Shown here: positions 23,253 through 34,300 of the stretch, piece by piece | Numbering within the stretch: the first letter of the stretch is position 1 | How the letters are laid out: every line of letters starts with the position of its first letter | Assembly (NCBI GenBank): GCA_032718565.1 | Contig: JAVGVS010000160.1 | Location: forward strand, 500,501-564,500 | Source of the DNA: Distichodus sexfasciatus | Lineage: Eukaryota > Chordata > Actinopteri > Characiformes > Distichodontidae | DNA length: 64,000 nt | Direction: 5' to 3' | Position numbers and translations under genes: made by a program | Notes under the pieces: model-generated | Seen by the model: the letters and a program-made list of their open reading frames with translations, nothing else | The model's database searches: none | What the model was told of the DNA's origin: nothing

Positions 23253-23906
23253 AGATTAGGGATGCAAGAGTACCGTGGTGCCTAATGAATAGTATATGTA
23301 TCATGTTTTTGTGGCCACGATAATGGTACAGTTTCAGTATATTAATGTTAGCTCTAGTGTCAGTGTATATCCCTGAATGCTACGGAACCAAAGGAAAGCC
23401 AAGACAAATGATTCATTAATCAAATGAACTGGTTCATGACTCATGAATCAAAAATGGAACCTATCTATGAACAGTTTATTAATCATGAATCATATGAACT
23501 GATTTATGAATCAAGTGAATCATGAATCAAATGAACAAATTCATGAATCTAATAAAATGATTAATTTGTGAATTTATTCAAGAATCAAATAAAACAATTC
23601 ATGAACTGATCTGGCGAATCAAATGAATTGTTTATGAATTAAATAACCAATACATAAATCAATTGAACCGATTCATGAATCAAATGCATCGACTCAATGA
23701 GCCGATTCACAAATCAATGAACGATTCACAAATCAATTAATCAATTCAAGAACCAACGAGCCGATCTATGAATCAAATTACCGATCTTATGAATCTTTTC
23801 TATTTGACTCATGAATCTGTTTATGAATCGGTTCATCAATTCATGAATCAAATCAATGATACATACTGAATCAGAGGGCACACAGTACTGTTGTATCCCT
23901 AATCTG
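23253..23906. mobile_element. hAT-like MITE containing an ATGAATC array
   Basis: Ends AGATTAGGGATGCAAGAGTAC and GTACTGTTGTATCCCTAATCT are inverted. Between them, 23412-23862 is an irregular array of ATGAATCAAATGAAC-like units, many forming the palindrome GATTCATGAATC. Confidence 0.55.
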
Positions 23907-23918
23907 TAAATATGTGAC

Positions 23919-24535
23919 TTGCACGGCAAAATTAGTCGCTTGTCGCAACGTGAGGTTTTGAGTAGAAAATGACCGCTTATGTTATGTGGGGTAAATGGAT
24001 ATTTTTGTTTTTAGTGAATAAATTGTTCTGTTAGAATAATTTCGCTGAAAAAACTTACCCTTTCCATCCTAAAACGTGGATATGACTTGAGGTGAGGAAT
24101 TCAATTCCAGCAGAATGTTAAAAGTTTGGTTGGACCGCTTCACTTCAATAATATTTACAGTAAATCCACTGGTTGACTAGCTTAAAGGATATTTCTCCTG
24201 AATCCATCTCTGCCTCCCGAGTTCAGTTAACCTAACGTGAGGTAGGCTATCCGTATGGCTGTGAATGCAGCGTAGGCTACTGTAAATACAAATGTAGTCA
24301 GGACCGCACCAAGCGTCTGTGAGTGCTACGTCGATAGTCAACTTCAAAGGCAGATTTACTGTTTCTATTTGGTGTAACAGGATAAAACCGACCTCTGAAT
24401 GTTGATATCTCTGAATATATGTCGTCCATTCATTCGATATAGGTATCGCTTTTGAAGGTTGATTTATGCCCTTTCATGAAAAACAATTTTGAAAAATTTG
24501 CGATACAGGTTTTAAGGAGCAGAGTCACATATACC
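23919..24535. mobile_element. MITE family D, copy 1
   Basis: About 600 bp align from end to end with 47008-47637 (shared blocks GTCGCTTGTCGCAAC, GAGGAATTCAATTCCAGCAG, GTGAATGCAGCGTAGGCTAC). Terminal repeats are better kept in the second copy. Confidence 0.7.
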
Positions 24536-24633
24536 AGTGACTTTTGTGTGCAACACTTAAGTAAGCACTTCATTGAAGTCCAGTTTGAAAGACAATTAAT
24601 GATTGATTCTGGAATCATTTTATTCCAGTTAAA

Positions 24634-25240
24634 TGAACCAATTCATCAATCAAATGAACTAATTCATGAACTGATCTATGAATCAATTCGAATTGTTTAT
24701 GAATCAAATAATCAATTCATGAATCAATTGATCTGATTCAAGAATCAAACGAATCGAGTTAATGAAACTATCTACTTAATCACGCAAATACGACTGTGGA
24801 ATCAAATAAACTGATTCATAATCAAATGAATTGAATCAATGAACCACCTGGCGAATCAAATGAACCAATTTATTAATCTAATGAACAGATTCACGGACCG
24901 ATTCGTGAATCAAATGAATCAAATCATGAATCATGAAACAAATGAATCAAAAAAATCATTTCATGACCAACCATGAATCAAATGAATTCAACCATGAATC
25001 ACAGAATCAAACTCATGAATCATGAAACAAAATAGAATCAAACAAATCATTTCTTGGCGAACCACCCTATGAATCAATCCACATGAATCATGAATCATGA
25101 AACAAAGTATAAAAAAATCATTTACAACCAATATGAATCTCAAATGATTTGATCCAAATAAATAATGAATCAAAATGATTTAATTTATATATTTGATTCA
25201 TTATTTATGAAGTGGTTCATGAATTAGTTTATTTGATTGA
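24634..25240. repeat. Second ATGAATC tandem array
   Basis: About 600 bp of irregularly spaced ATGAATCAAATGAA units and variants. It continues the theme of the array at 23412-23862 after the MITE insertion. It is not CRISPR-like: there are no constant repeats with unique spacers. Confidence 0.75.
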
Positions 25241-25594
25241 AATTTGTTCAATGGTGTAAATTTGTGTAAAATAACAAATGATGTTAATTTTATCATCTAC
25301 AAAATATTTACTATATAACTTTTATATATTTGTAAAATGTCCTTTGCGGGACCCAGTATATAGCCCAGTTGCCCAAAAGGGTCCCATGTTTAGCCTGGTA
25401 CATCCCCATCATTTAGCAAATGGGCATAAAGGTGGTATAGTACAGTAATAAAGGAAAACTCTTGACTCATGCAGTTCTGGGGTTAAGAGGTGCTAAGATG
25501 AGGCTTTTAAGAGGACCCTATTAGATGAGCAGCACTGTGTGGGGAAAACACAACATGGAACCATCAAGAAAGGTCTCCCCGTTGGTCATCAAGT

Positions 25595-26100
25595 TTACAA
25601 AATGTCATCACAAACTTTCATGGAACAAAAGTGGGAAACGAAACATCGACGCAAAGTTGTAGATGCATAAATATGAAAATGAGGAAATGCTGCAGAAGAG
25701 AACAAAACTGAATATGTTATGTAAAGTTGAATAGACAACTTGTAGATGATTACAAAGGGGGGAAAAGGGAGAACTAACTGGCTGAAGGACAAATAGAGAG
25801 AAATAAAAAACTAGAGTGCATGGAGAAGGATGTGCGGCTTGGAGAATAGAAGTGCCAGCAAAAAAAAGAGGGAGAAGAAAGTTCAAAGGCTAGGAAAGAA
25901 AAAAGAAGTAAAGGGGAAAATAGAGAAGGAGAAGGAGAATAAGATGATTCCTTTGGAAGAGAGAGAAGAAGAGGAAGATGAAGGAGAAGAAAATGAAAAA
26001 ACAGGGTGAGGAAACAATGGAGGTAAATGGAGGAGGAGAAGGAAACAGAGCATGATGAGAAAAACAAGAGAGGAATGTGACAAAGGAAGACACTGGGGAT
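25595..26100. repeat. Purine-rich low-complexity tract (GAGAAGAAG-rich)
   Basis: The plus strand is strongly A/G-biased for 500 bp. The overlapping minus-strand open frames (Ser/Phe/Leu-rich) are low-complexity shadows. Confidence 0.75.
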
Positions 26101-26189
26101 CTGAATTTACATCTGGTTGTGGTTTTTGAAATTTCGAATTTTATCTTTAAATAAAAATCAGATAGAGAACGAAAAAGAGGAGAGTGATG

Positions 26190-26320
26190 TGTCTAGTGGT
26201 AGGTTATCGTCTTCTCGATCTAGAAAGTGTGGGTTCATATCCTACCTGCAGCATTATGACCACTGGAGACCTGAGCAAAACATTTACCCCCAAGTAAATG
26301 TGATTGTAATGTGAATCAGT
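26190..26320 (+). mobile_element. tRNA-headed SINE fragment, family C head
   Basis: GTCTAGTGGTAGGTTA (box A-like) and GGGTTCATATCCTACC (box B-like) are spaced like a tRNA, followed by ~70 bp of SINE body. Confidence 0.5.
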
Positions 26321-26942
26321 CAATGTGAGGATGAGATTTTGAAATAGAAATGCAAGAAGAGCCATAGAGAAAAAAAGATGGCAGAGAAGATGAGGCCTTT
26401 TTTTGTTTGTTTTTAGCAAGGTGTTTTTTAGACCTCTTCTACCCTTTCTATTCACATGCTGTGGCGGTCTAAAGCAACCTGAACTCATATAGATGACTGT
26501 CCATCAGGCATCTTTTGCAAAATATTTACCTTTATTTATCTACATGCACAGATAATTTTAATTTTCACATAACCACATCTACATAGTTTAGGGTTGAGCT
26601 AAATAAAATTGTTTCCATGTTTTAGTTATGCTGAGTTTTTGATTTCAGACGGTGACTTACAAATAAAGAAAAACAGCTAAAATTGTTTTTTAGTCTTGTT
26701 TTGTTCAGTTTAGTTGCTGTACACAGGTCACTAATTAAGGTGAAAACATGACATCACATGGGATCTATATAGTGAGAGCCGTAGACTGTGTGTGTGTGTG
26801 TTAAGAACGTGTGGGTTTGCTTACTAGCTAAAGGCATAATGGTTTTATTATTGTTCAATAGTATCAGGCTTCAATGCCCCAAAAGACGCTTCAAAGCACA
26901 AGGGCACCAGAGCAGAAAAGTGTGTTTACAACACACAGCACT

Positions 26943-26943
<1 letters not shown>

Positions 26944-26989
<46 letters not shown>

Positions 26990-27013
26990 GGAGAGAGAGG
27001 AGAGAGAGAGCGA
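26944..27013. repeat. (GA)n microsatellite
   Basis: About 70 bp of nearly pure AG dinucleotides. Confidence 0.95.
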
Positions 27014-27632
27014 GCTGTATGAAATGTAATATAGTATTCTTGGACGGTTTTTAAAACATGTTTAGTGTTAAAGATTATCTCAGGCTTTTGTTGCTACACA
27101 CAGTGGTGGAAAGAGTACTGAATATGGGTACTTATGTACTGATACATTGCTCAAACAATACTCACTTATGTACAGGTGTTTTAACAAGTACTTAAGTTGA
27201 AGTACAAAGTACTCTACTCAAAACCTACTGAGAGTACTAGTTCAATATTTATTTGTTTGACTGTTTGTGATATCAAGCTTTTAAAATGGTCTCACACAAG
27301 CTACCAGAATTCTGCTCAAACGTTTGAATATTATTTTTTTAAAAATATATTTTATAGTCTATATTATATATTAGTATATATTTTTGCTTACTCTTTGTTC
27401 CTCATTTGTATTTATATATTTGCTTACTCTATGTAGCTTATTTGTTCTTTGTACTGTAAAAACTGCAGCCACGTCGTCTCGTCTTTCTATATACTTGTAT
27501 ATGGTAGAGATGACAAAGTGTACTTTGATTTTGGGGGGAAAAAAGTATTAAATAGTAGTAAAATAGTAGTACTACTAATAGTAGTACAATTATAGACTTA
27601 AAAAAACAAAATACTTAATTACAGTAACTGCT

Positions 27633-27885
27633 GGGACAGTTGGTGGTGTAACGGTTAGGAAGTTAGTTCCGTGATCGTAAGGTTTACCCGTTCGAATACC
27701 GGACCGGTAAAGGTACCACTGTGGTACTCATGAGCAAGGTACCGTCCCCAGGCACTGCTCCCCGTGCGCTGCCCACTGCTCCTTCACGTATGGGTCAAAT
27801 GCAGAGGTTACATTTCGTTGTGGTGCACTGCGTATTGTGCTGTGGTGTGTTCACAATGACAAATAATTACTCACTTTCACTGTCA
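27633..27885 (+). mobile_element. tRNA-derived SINE, family A, copy 4
   Basis: Head GACAGTTGGTGGTGTAACGG, box B GTTCGAATACC, GAGCAAGGTACCGTCCCC, and tail CACAATGACAAATAATTACT. Confidence 0.85.
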
Positions 27886-28254
27886 CTGAGAGTAGTTACT
27901 TCCACCCTTGGCTACAGGAGCCATCACAGAGAACTGAAATGATTTTAAATCCATCCAGCTTTACAAGACCCATTTTACAATGAATATTCACATTCAGTAA
28001 TACATCTAATATTTAGATGGCTAAATGCTTTGGATAGGCCTATGGAATAAGACACAATTCTGCAGTAATTATAGAAAATGACGTAGACATGGGATTTAGA
28101 AAATGGATTATTCTATTGATTTCCCAAGAGCGAGTTTATCAGCGTCAGTACCGACTCTGTGTGGTGCTTTAAATCGCATGGACGAATGGACTGAACATAG
28201 AGAACTTTTCCTAAATCCCAGCGTTCCGTGTGAGTTTCTCACCAGGAGGTTTCG

Positions 28255-28343
28255 GCTCTAGGACCTCGCGCGAGTCGCGGTCACGTGGCGGCGGGTTTGA
28301 GTCACGCGACCGCGCACGCGCGCGTCAGAACGCCACAACTAAC
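28255..28343 (+). promoter_or_regulatory. CpG-rich TATA-less glb1l promoter with CLEAR/E-box-like motif
   Basis: The 90 bp before the start codon are very rich in CG (CGCGCGAGTCGCGG... GCGCACGCGCGCG), unlike the surrounding AT-rich DNA. GTCACGTGG at 28280-28288 matches the core of the CLEAR motif (GTCACGTGAC) bound by TFEB-type factors on lysosomal genes; a near-match GAGTCACGCGAC follows at about 28300. Function is inferred. Confidence 0.55.
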
Positions 28344-31300
28344 ATGAAGACGGAGAACAACTTCATCTGCACCTCCACCTTTATCTTCATCACCCTGTAC
28401 GGCTGTGTGTCTATAGCGGGGGTCAGGCTGAGTTCTCTCACACACACATACACACACACCTGAGAGAGTGACAGCGGCACGTAGACAATACAAAACACAC
28501 TTTTGAGCATGTGCGTTTGTGTGTTCTGATTTGATCAGTGTGTGGGGATTTGTGTCTGTTTATGTGGATATACATAAGAGTGTGTGTGTGTGTAGATATT
28601 AATGTGTCTTCATCTGTGTGTTGCCCAATGTGGCCTTGTGTGTGTACTCAGGTGTTACTGTCATGTGTTACTCACTATATTCTATGTGTGTGTAGATATT
28701 GGTGTGTGTTTATCAGTGTGTGGTACCCAGTATAGTTGTGTGTGTAGATATGTATGTGCCTATATCAGTGTGTCTGTAGATATTTACATTTAGCAGAATG
28801 TGTATTGTCCAGTGTAACCTTGTGTATTTGTGTGTATAGATATTTGTGTGTTTATCAGTGTGTATATATGTATTCGTGTGTATTTATCAGTCTGTTGCCG
28901 AGTATAGCTTCGTATTTGTGTGCGTGGGTGTAGATATTGCTGTGTGTTCATCAGTGTATGTTACCCAGCGTGTGTGTTACTCAGTATAAACTTGTGTGTA
29001 TGTGTGTGTATTAAAAGGCAGCTGGCCCGCGATCCTTCTCTATCGACTATAAGAGCAACTGCTTCCTGAAAGATGGGGGTGCGTTCCAGTACATCTCAGG
29101 CAGCATCCACTACTCCCGAGTGCCACGCGTCTACTGGAAAGACAGACTGCAGAAGATGTACATGGCCGGACTGAACGCAGTGCAAGTGTAAGATGCGTCT
29201 CACTCTTCGCTTCTTCGGCTTGTCGTCCCCCAGTCAGCTCACCGCCTCTCTCCTCTCCTCTCCTCTTCTCACAGCTACGTGCCGTGGAACTTCCACGAGG
29301 CTGTGCAGGGCGTCTACGAGTTTGAGGAGGGCAGAGATCTTGAGTACTTCCTGCATCTGGCCAATCAGACGGGGCTGCTGGTCATCCTGAGGCCTGGACC
29401 CTACATCTGTGCTGAATGGGAAATGGTGAGTAACAGCAATCACCTTGTTCCCTACATTACTTTTTCTTCATCTTCTTTTTTTCTTTTTCTACTTCTTCTT
29501 CCCCTTTTTTGCACCTTCATCTAGTTAAACAAATTTTGTCATAGAGACATCATTTGTGGCTTAAAATTTTCTGTTCGTTGAGGAGACCCTCAATTGTGAT
29601 TCTTTTCTTCTTTTTACTCCTTCTACAAAAAAGTTGTAGTTAGCAATTTTGTTCCTTAATTTGGCTCCAAAGGGGTGCTACCATTGGGCATATTATTCCC
29701 CGTTCTGGCCGTTAGGGACTGTCACAATTAAAGCTGGTGCCATGTTTAAGGTTGTCATTCCCTATATTGGCCACACGGGGCCACCCTTAGCTGCATGAGC
29801 TACAAATACACCACCAGATACGCTTGATCTATGCAGAAAGAACTTCTCCCTCTGTGTTTTGTGTTCGAATATGAGATTTGAGAGTGGTATTGCTGATTTC
29901 CATTGGGGCCTATACTACTGAAGTATTTAGAGATCCTCCCTGCTAAGGTAAAATAAAGGATGAAAGTTTTGAACCTGAATCCTACTGGCTCTTAGGCTCT
30001 GAGCCAGCTGTAGTTATTTTCTGTGGAATAATAATAATTTTTTTGTGTGTGTGTGTGTGTGTGTAAATGACTGTTTACTCTCTGTGCTCTGTAGGGAGGT
30101 TTACCAGCATGGCTCCTGCACAAGCCTAACATTATCTTGCGCTCAGCTGATCCAGGTAGTTTTTCCAACCAGAGGTTTCTATTAGTCACAAGTTGCTTCT
30201 GGCGGCGTGTGACGACTGTTTGCTCTTGCAGATTATCTCCAGGCTGTGAGTAACTGGCTGGCCGTGTTGCTCACTAAAGTGAGGCCTTGGCTCTATCAGA
30301 ATGAAGGCAACATCATCAGCGTTCAGGTACGTCACCCAGCTGCACTCGTTCCAGCGCACAGGGGTTAAGGCTGATGCACGGCAGTGAAGAACCTGAGAGG
30401 CTGTCTGCTGTAAATATGCGTCATTCGTGCAGGCGGAAGGACATCTTTGTCCTGTGTCCATTTAAGGAATTTCAGCATAAAATCATGAATAAAAAGAATG
30501 ATGGAGAGAGAATTTGTATTCATGACTGTTGAGTGATAGTGTAAGATACCTTGTACCTACTGAGGAGCTGAACTAATTAGTCAGCCGGTTAAATACTAAC
30601 CCAAATGTTTTAGAGCATTAATTCATTCATCCATTCATTTTCCTAACCGCTTAATCCCAAATGGGGTCGTGGGGGGACCGGAGCCTATCCCGTGAGCTTA
30701 CGGGGGAACAACCCTGGGCAGGCACCAACACGCCCACACACCCACAGAATCACGCTCACATTCACATCTTACAGGGCCAATGTAGAGTCGCCAATTAACC
30801 TATATTACATGCCTTTGGACTGTGCGAGGAAACCGGAGCACCCAGAGCAAGCCCACGCAAACACGGGGAGAGCATGCAAACTCCACACAGAAAGGCCCTA
30901 CGGCCGTCCCCAGGGTCCGAACCGAGGGCCTTCTCACTGTGAGGCGGCAGCGCTAACCGCTGTGCCACCGTGCTGCCTGTTTTAGAGCAGTTGATTTTCA
31001 AAAAGGTTTGACATAATGTTGTGTAACTAAACTGTCGTCAGTCCGCTTCCCCTTGGACTCTTATTCTGCACAGATTTGGTATTTAAATAGTTTAAAGCAG
31101 GAGTCCGCAAAGTCCAGAATGTGGAGTCAGTGCTGTAAGTGTGACTGTGCTCTATTAGGTGGAGAACGAGTATGGTAGCTACTTTGCCTGCGACTACAAC
31201 TACATGCGGCATCTCCGCTCGCTGTTCCGTTTGTTTCTGGGAGAAGACGTGATCCTCTTTACCACAGATGGCAACACGGATAAAGAGCTGACCTGTGGGA

Positions 31301-34300
31301 CGTTGGAGGGCCTGTACGCCACCATAGACTTTGGAACAGGTCGGTATATACACGCATGGCTGCATTTGTGAAGACCTTCGTATTAACAGAGAATGACTTG
31401 GTAAAAGTAGCTTAACAGTCAAGCTTAACCAATAAATAAATGCTGTACAAACAAGTAACGTTGAAACTAGCACTGAAACATATGATCCAGATTGGTCACT
31501 GATCGTTACTGATTCACTGGCTTCATGTATTCTGCTTGATTTAAGATGTGTACAGAACATATGAGGAAAAGTGACACTCTTACTGGAGGACATTTCTGGT
31601 TAAAGTTCTGCTTTTGTTGGACATTTTGTAGGGTTGTAACTAGAGGTCGACCGATATTGGTTTTTCAGGGCCGATATCGATACCGATTATTGCTAGTTAA
31701 CAGAGCCGATAACCGATATTTGAAGCCGATATGCAAAAAAGTGAAATCTCTGTCAAAATTTAGAATTTTACAAACACCAACACAAAACTTTATTTAAATA
31801 ACTTTGTTTATGAAAAACTATATTGTTTATATTTTAATTTAGCTTTAAGTAACATTGATTAAAGTGAAAGTGAGTGATTATTTGTCATTGTGAACACAGC
31901 ACAGCACACAGTACACCACAACGAAATGTGACCTCTGCATTTAACCCATCCGTGAAGCAGCAGTGGGCAGCTAACAAGCGCCCGGGGAGCAGTGCTTGGG
32001 TACGGTACCTTGCTCATGAGTACCTCAGTGATAACTTTACCGGCCCTGGCTTCGAACCTGCGACCCTCTGATCACGGGGCGAACACCCTACCGTTACGCC
32101 ACCAACTGCCCCAAACATTTTAGTAACGTTATAAAACTGTGAAACTTATATTTGAAACGTTTTAGCATTGCAAATAAAGCAGCAGCAGGTTGTGCTGAAG
32201 AAAACGAAGCTGCTCAGCAAGCTCCCCACTTAACCTAGAGCTCGTGTGACGTAGCCAATCAGAGACTGTTGTGGGCGGGACATGAAATGAAGCAGTGAGT
32301 CGAGAGCAAACGGCACAGAGAGAAGAGAGACGGCAGTGGAGCCACAGTAGCGCACCTTGTAATTACTTAATTAATCAGCAAAATGCGGTAATCGACAAAA
32401 TGCCCAATATCGACCCCCTGGTTGACCATTAGTTGTAACAATACATCAGTCTACATCAGTTCAATGACCAGCGAGCTCATAGCATCAATCCAAAATGAAA
32501 ACATCAGTCAGACATGGTGATTGTGTTAAATCAATATAAAATATTGTCTCATATCGGTCGCTGGCTCCTGAACTGAATTGAAACCTATCGTGGCAGACTG
32601 CGACATTGGCAGACATTGAATCAATGTCCATTGAATATAATATCATATCGTGATTAATCTCGTGAGTTACACCCCTATAATTTAGTTTTTTGCATGAATG
32701 AGTTTTGTGTATAATTCTGTCTGTAAAGCTCCTTCCTCTTTGCAGATACCAGCATAAGGTCAGCCTTCAGCCGCCAGAGGAGGTTTGAACCCAAAGGGCC
32801 ACTGGTGAGACTTTCTACTTTTTTTTGGCACGTAATATATCCATAGTTTTTCTAGTAAAGACATGATTCAGCTCATCATAGAAAAGTACTGTTCATTTGT
32901 CAGATATTTCACCCAAGTCCCAAAATGTTGTCAGATTTTTCTATAGACTTTAATGGGAACATTTTGACACTCCTCCATCCTCAATTGAGACATTATCCTC
33001 ACTTTTTCATTTTCACTATTCATCATCTTTTTACTTTCACTTTTCGACCTGTGCTTCGATGGGGAAATGCTGCCACATTGTCATTTTTGGGGAAATATTA
33101 AGCTCACCTGTTTACCTTTTTCACCACGTTTTCAGCTACTTAATTTCTCAAACACATATTTTTTTCACATAATTACATGATTTTTTGCCCTGCTGGCTAC
33201 ATGAGTATATTTTGCCAGCATGGCCTTTTAAGGAAAGCTTGATTCTAAACCAAGAATATATTGAATTGCAATCTAATCCATAATCTAAGACATCCGATTC
33301 AGCATCCGCTTGCTCATCTGTCCTTCCTGCTACTGTGTTACAGGTGAACTCTGAGTTTTATACGGGTTGGTTGGATCACTGGGGCGAGCAGCACGCCAAC
33401 GTTGACTCTCAGAAAGTCAGCAAGATGCTGGAGGACATGCTGTCCATGGGAGCCAGCGTCAACATGTGTGTTAAAATCCATTTTAAGTCACACTCTCGTT
33501 GCTTTTTATACAGCCGTTTATACATAGTTTTGCTTTTAGTTAGACGGATGGTGTAGTGTGTCCTGTTACCTCACAATGCAACAGCAAAGAATCTTCACTT
33601 GTGTAATTAAAAACACAAAGTGACAAACAGGATGTGACAAATAGGGGTTGTGACAGACTGCTCAAGTTTCATCACGACAAGATCATTATTAGGGGTGCAC
33701 GATAGTAATGGAATCGTATCGGCATTGGACCGATGCTTAGATTCGCCAGATATTTTCAGCCGATATTTGACGGCGCATTCATTGCAGGTCGGAAAGGCAG
33801 CGCTTGTGCCGGGCATGTTCAAAGTCCGAAATGGGATTTTATACGGCCTGCACCTTCTGTCTTGAAATGTATTTTGTGCCAAAATTCTGCAGTGGAACGT
33901 TCGCAACTAAAATCTCTTGCCTTTTCGCACTCAACTTTTTTTTTTTAACTAACTAAATTGCGTGTTTGCCTCACTTAGCAAACGTGAGCTCGCACATTCA
34001 ATTCAGTTCAATTTGATTTATATAGCGCCGTTATCAACAGTCGTTGTCACAAATCACTTTACATATAAACGACCTAAACCCCCAACAAGCAAGCCTGAGG
34101 CAACAGTGGCAAGGAAAAACTCCCTCTAATAGGAAGAAACCTTGAGAGGAACCAAGACTCGGAAGGGGAATCCAACCTCCTCTGGGCGACCGGGTGCATG
34201 AACATTTAATACACAAGTAAACATTAGTTCAAGATGAATCGTTTGTTTTTAAAGAAGTGAAGATATAAAAATAGTCCAAACGACTCTTTTGAATCCTGAG

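Larger units (their letters stand above)
22698..25440. mobile_element. TIR element carrying the ATGAATC arrays (left tip displaced by the RTE)
   Basis: 22711-22770 (GCATGCCCATTTGGGCAATG... CTTTTGGGACAACTGG) is an inverted match of 25370-25430 (CCAGTTGCCCAAAAGGG... AAATGGGCA). The RTE landed in the first ~17 bp of the left repeat, so its duplicated tip is at 19982. No transposase frame was found. The interior holds the ATGAATC arrays and another MITE. Confidence 0.6.

Noticed and set aside
23412..25240. CRISPR-like array
   Set aside because: Units vary in sequence and spacing, there are no unique spacers, and the host is a vertebrate.
25595..26093. Minus-strand Ser/Phe/Leu-rich proteins
   Set aside because: Products of a purine-rich low-complexity tract; several overlapping frames look alike.
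31027..31593. 188-codon minus-strand open frame
   Set aside because: Runs antisense through glb1l exon 6 and its introns; the plus strand is clearly the coding one.
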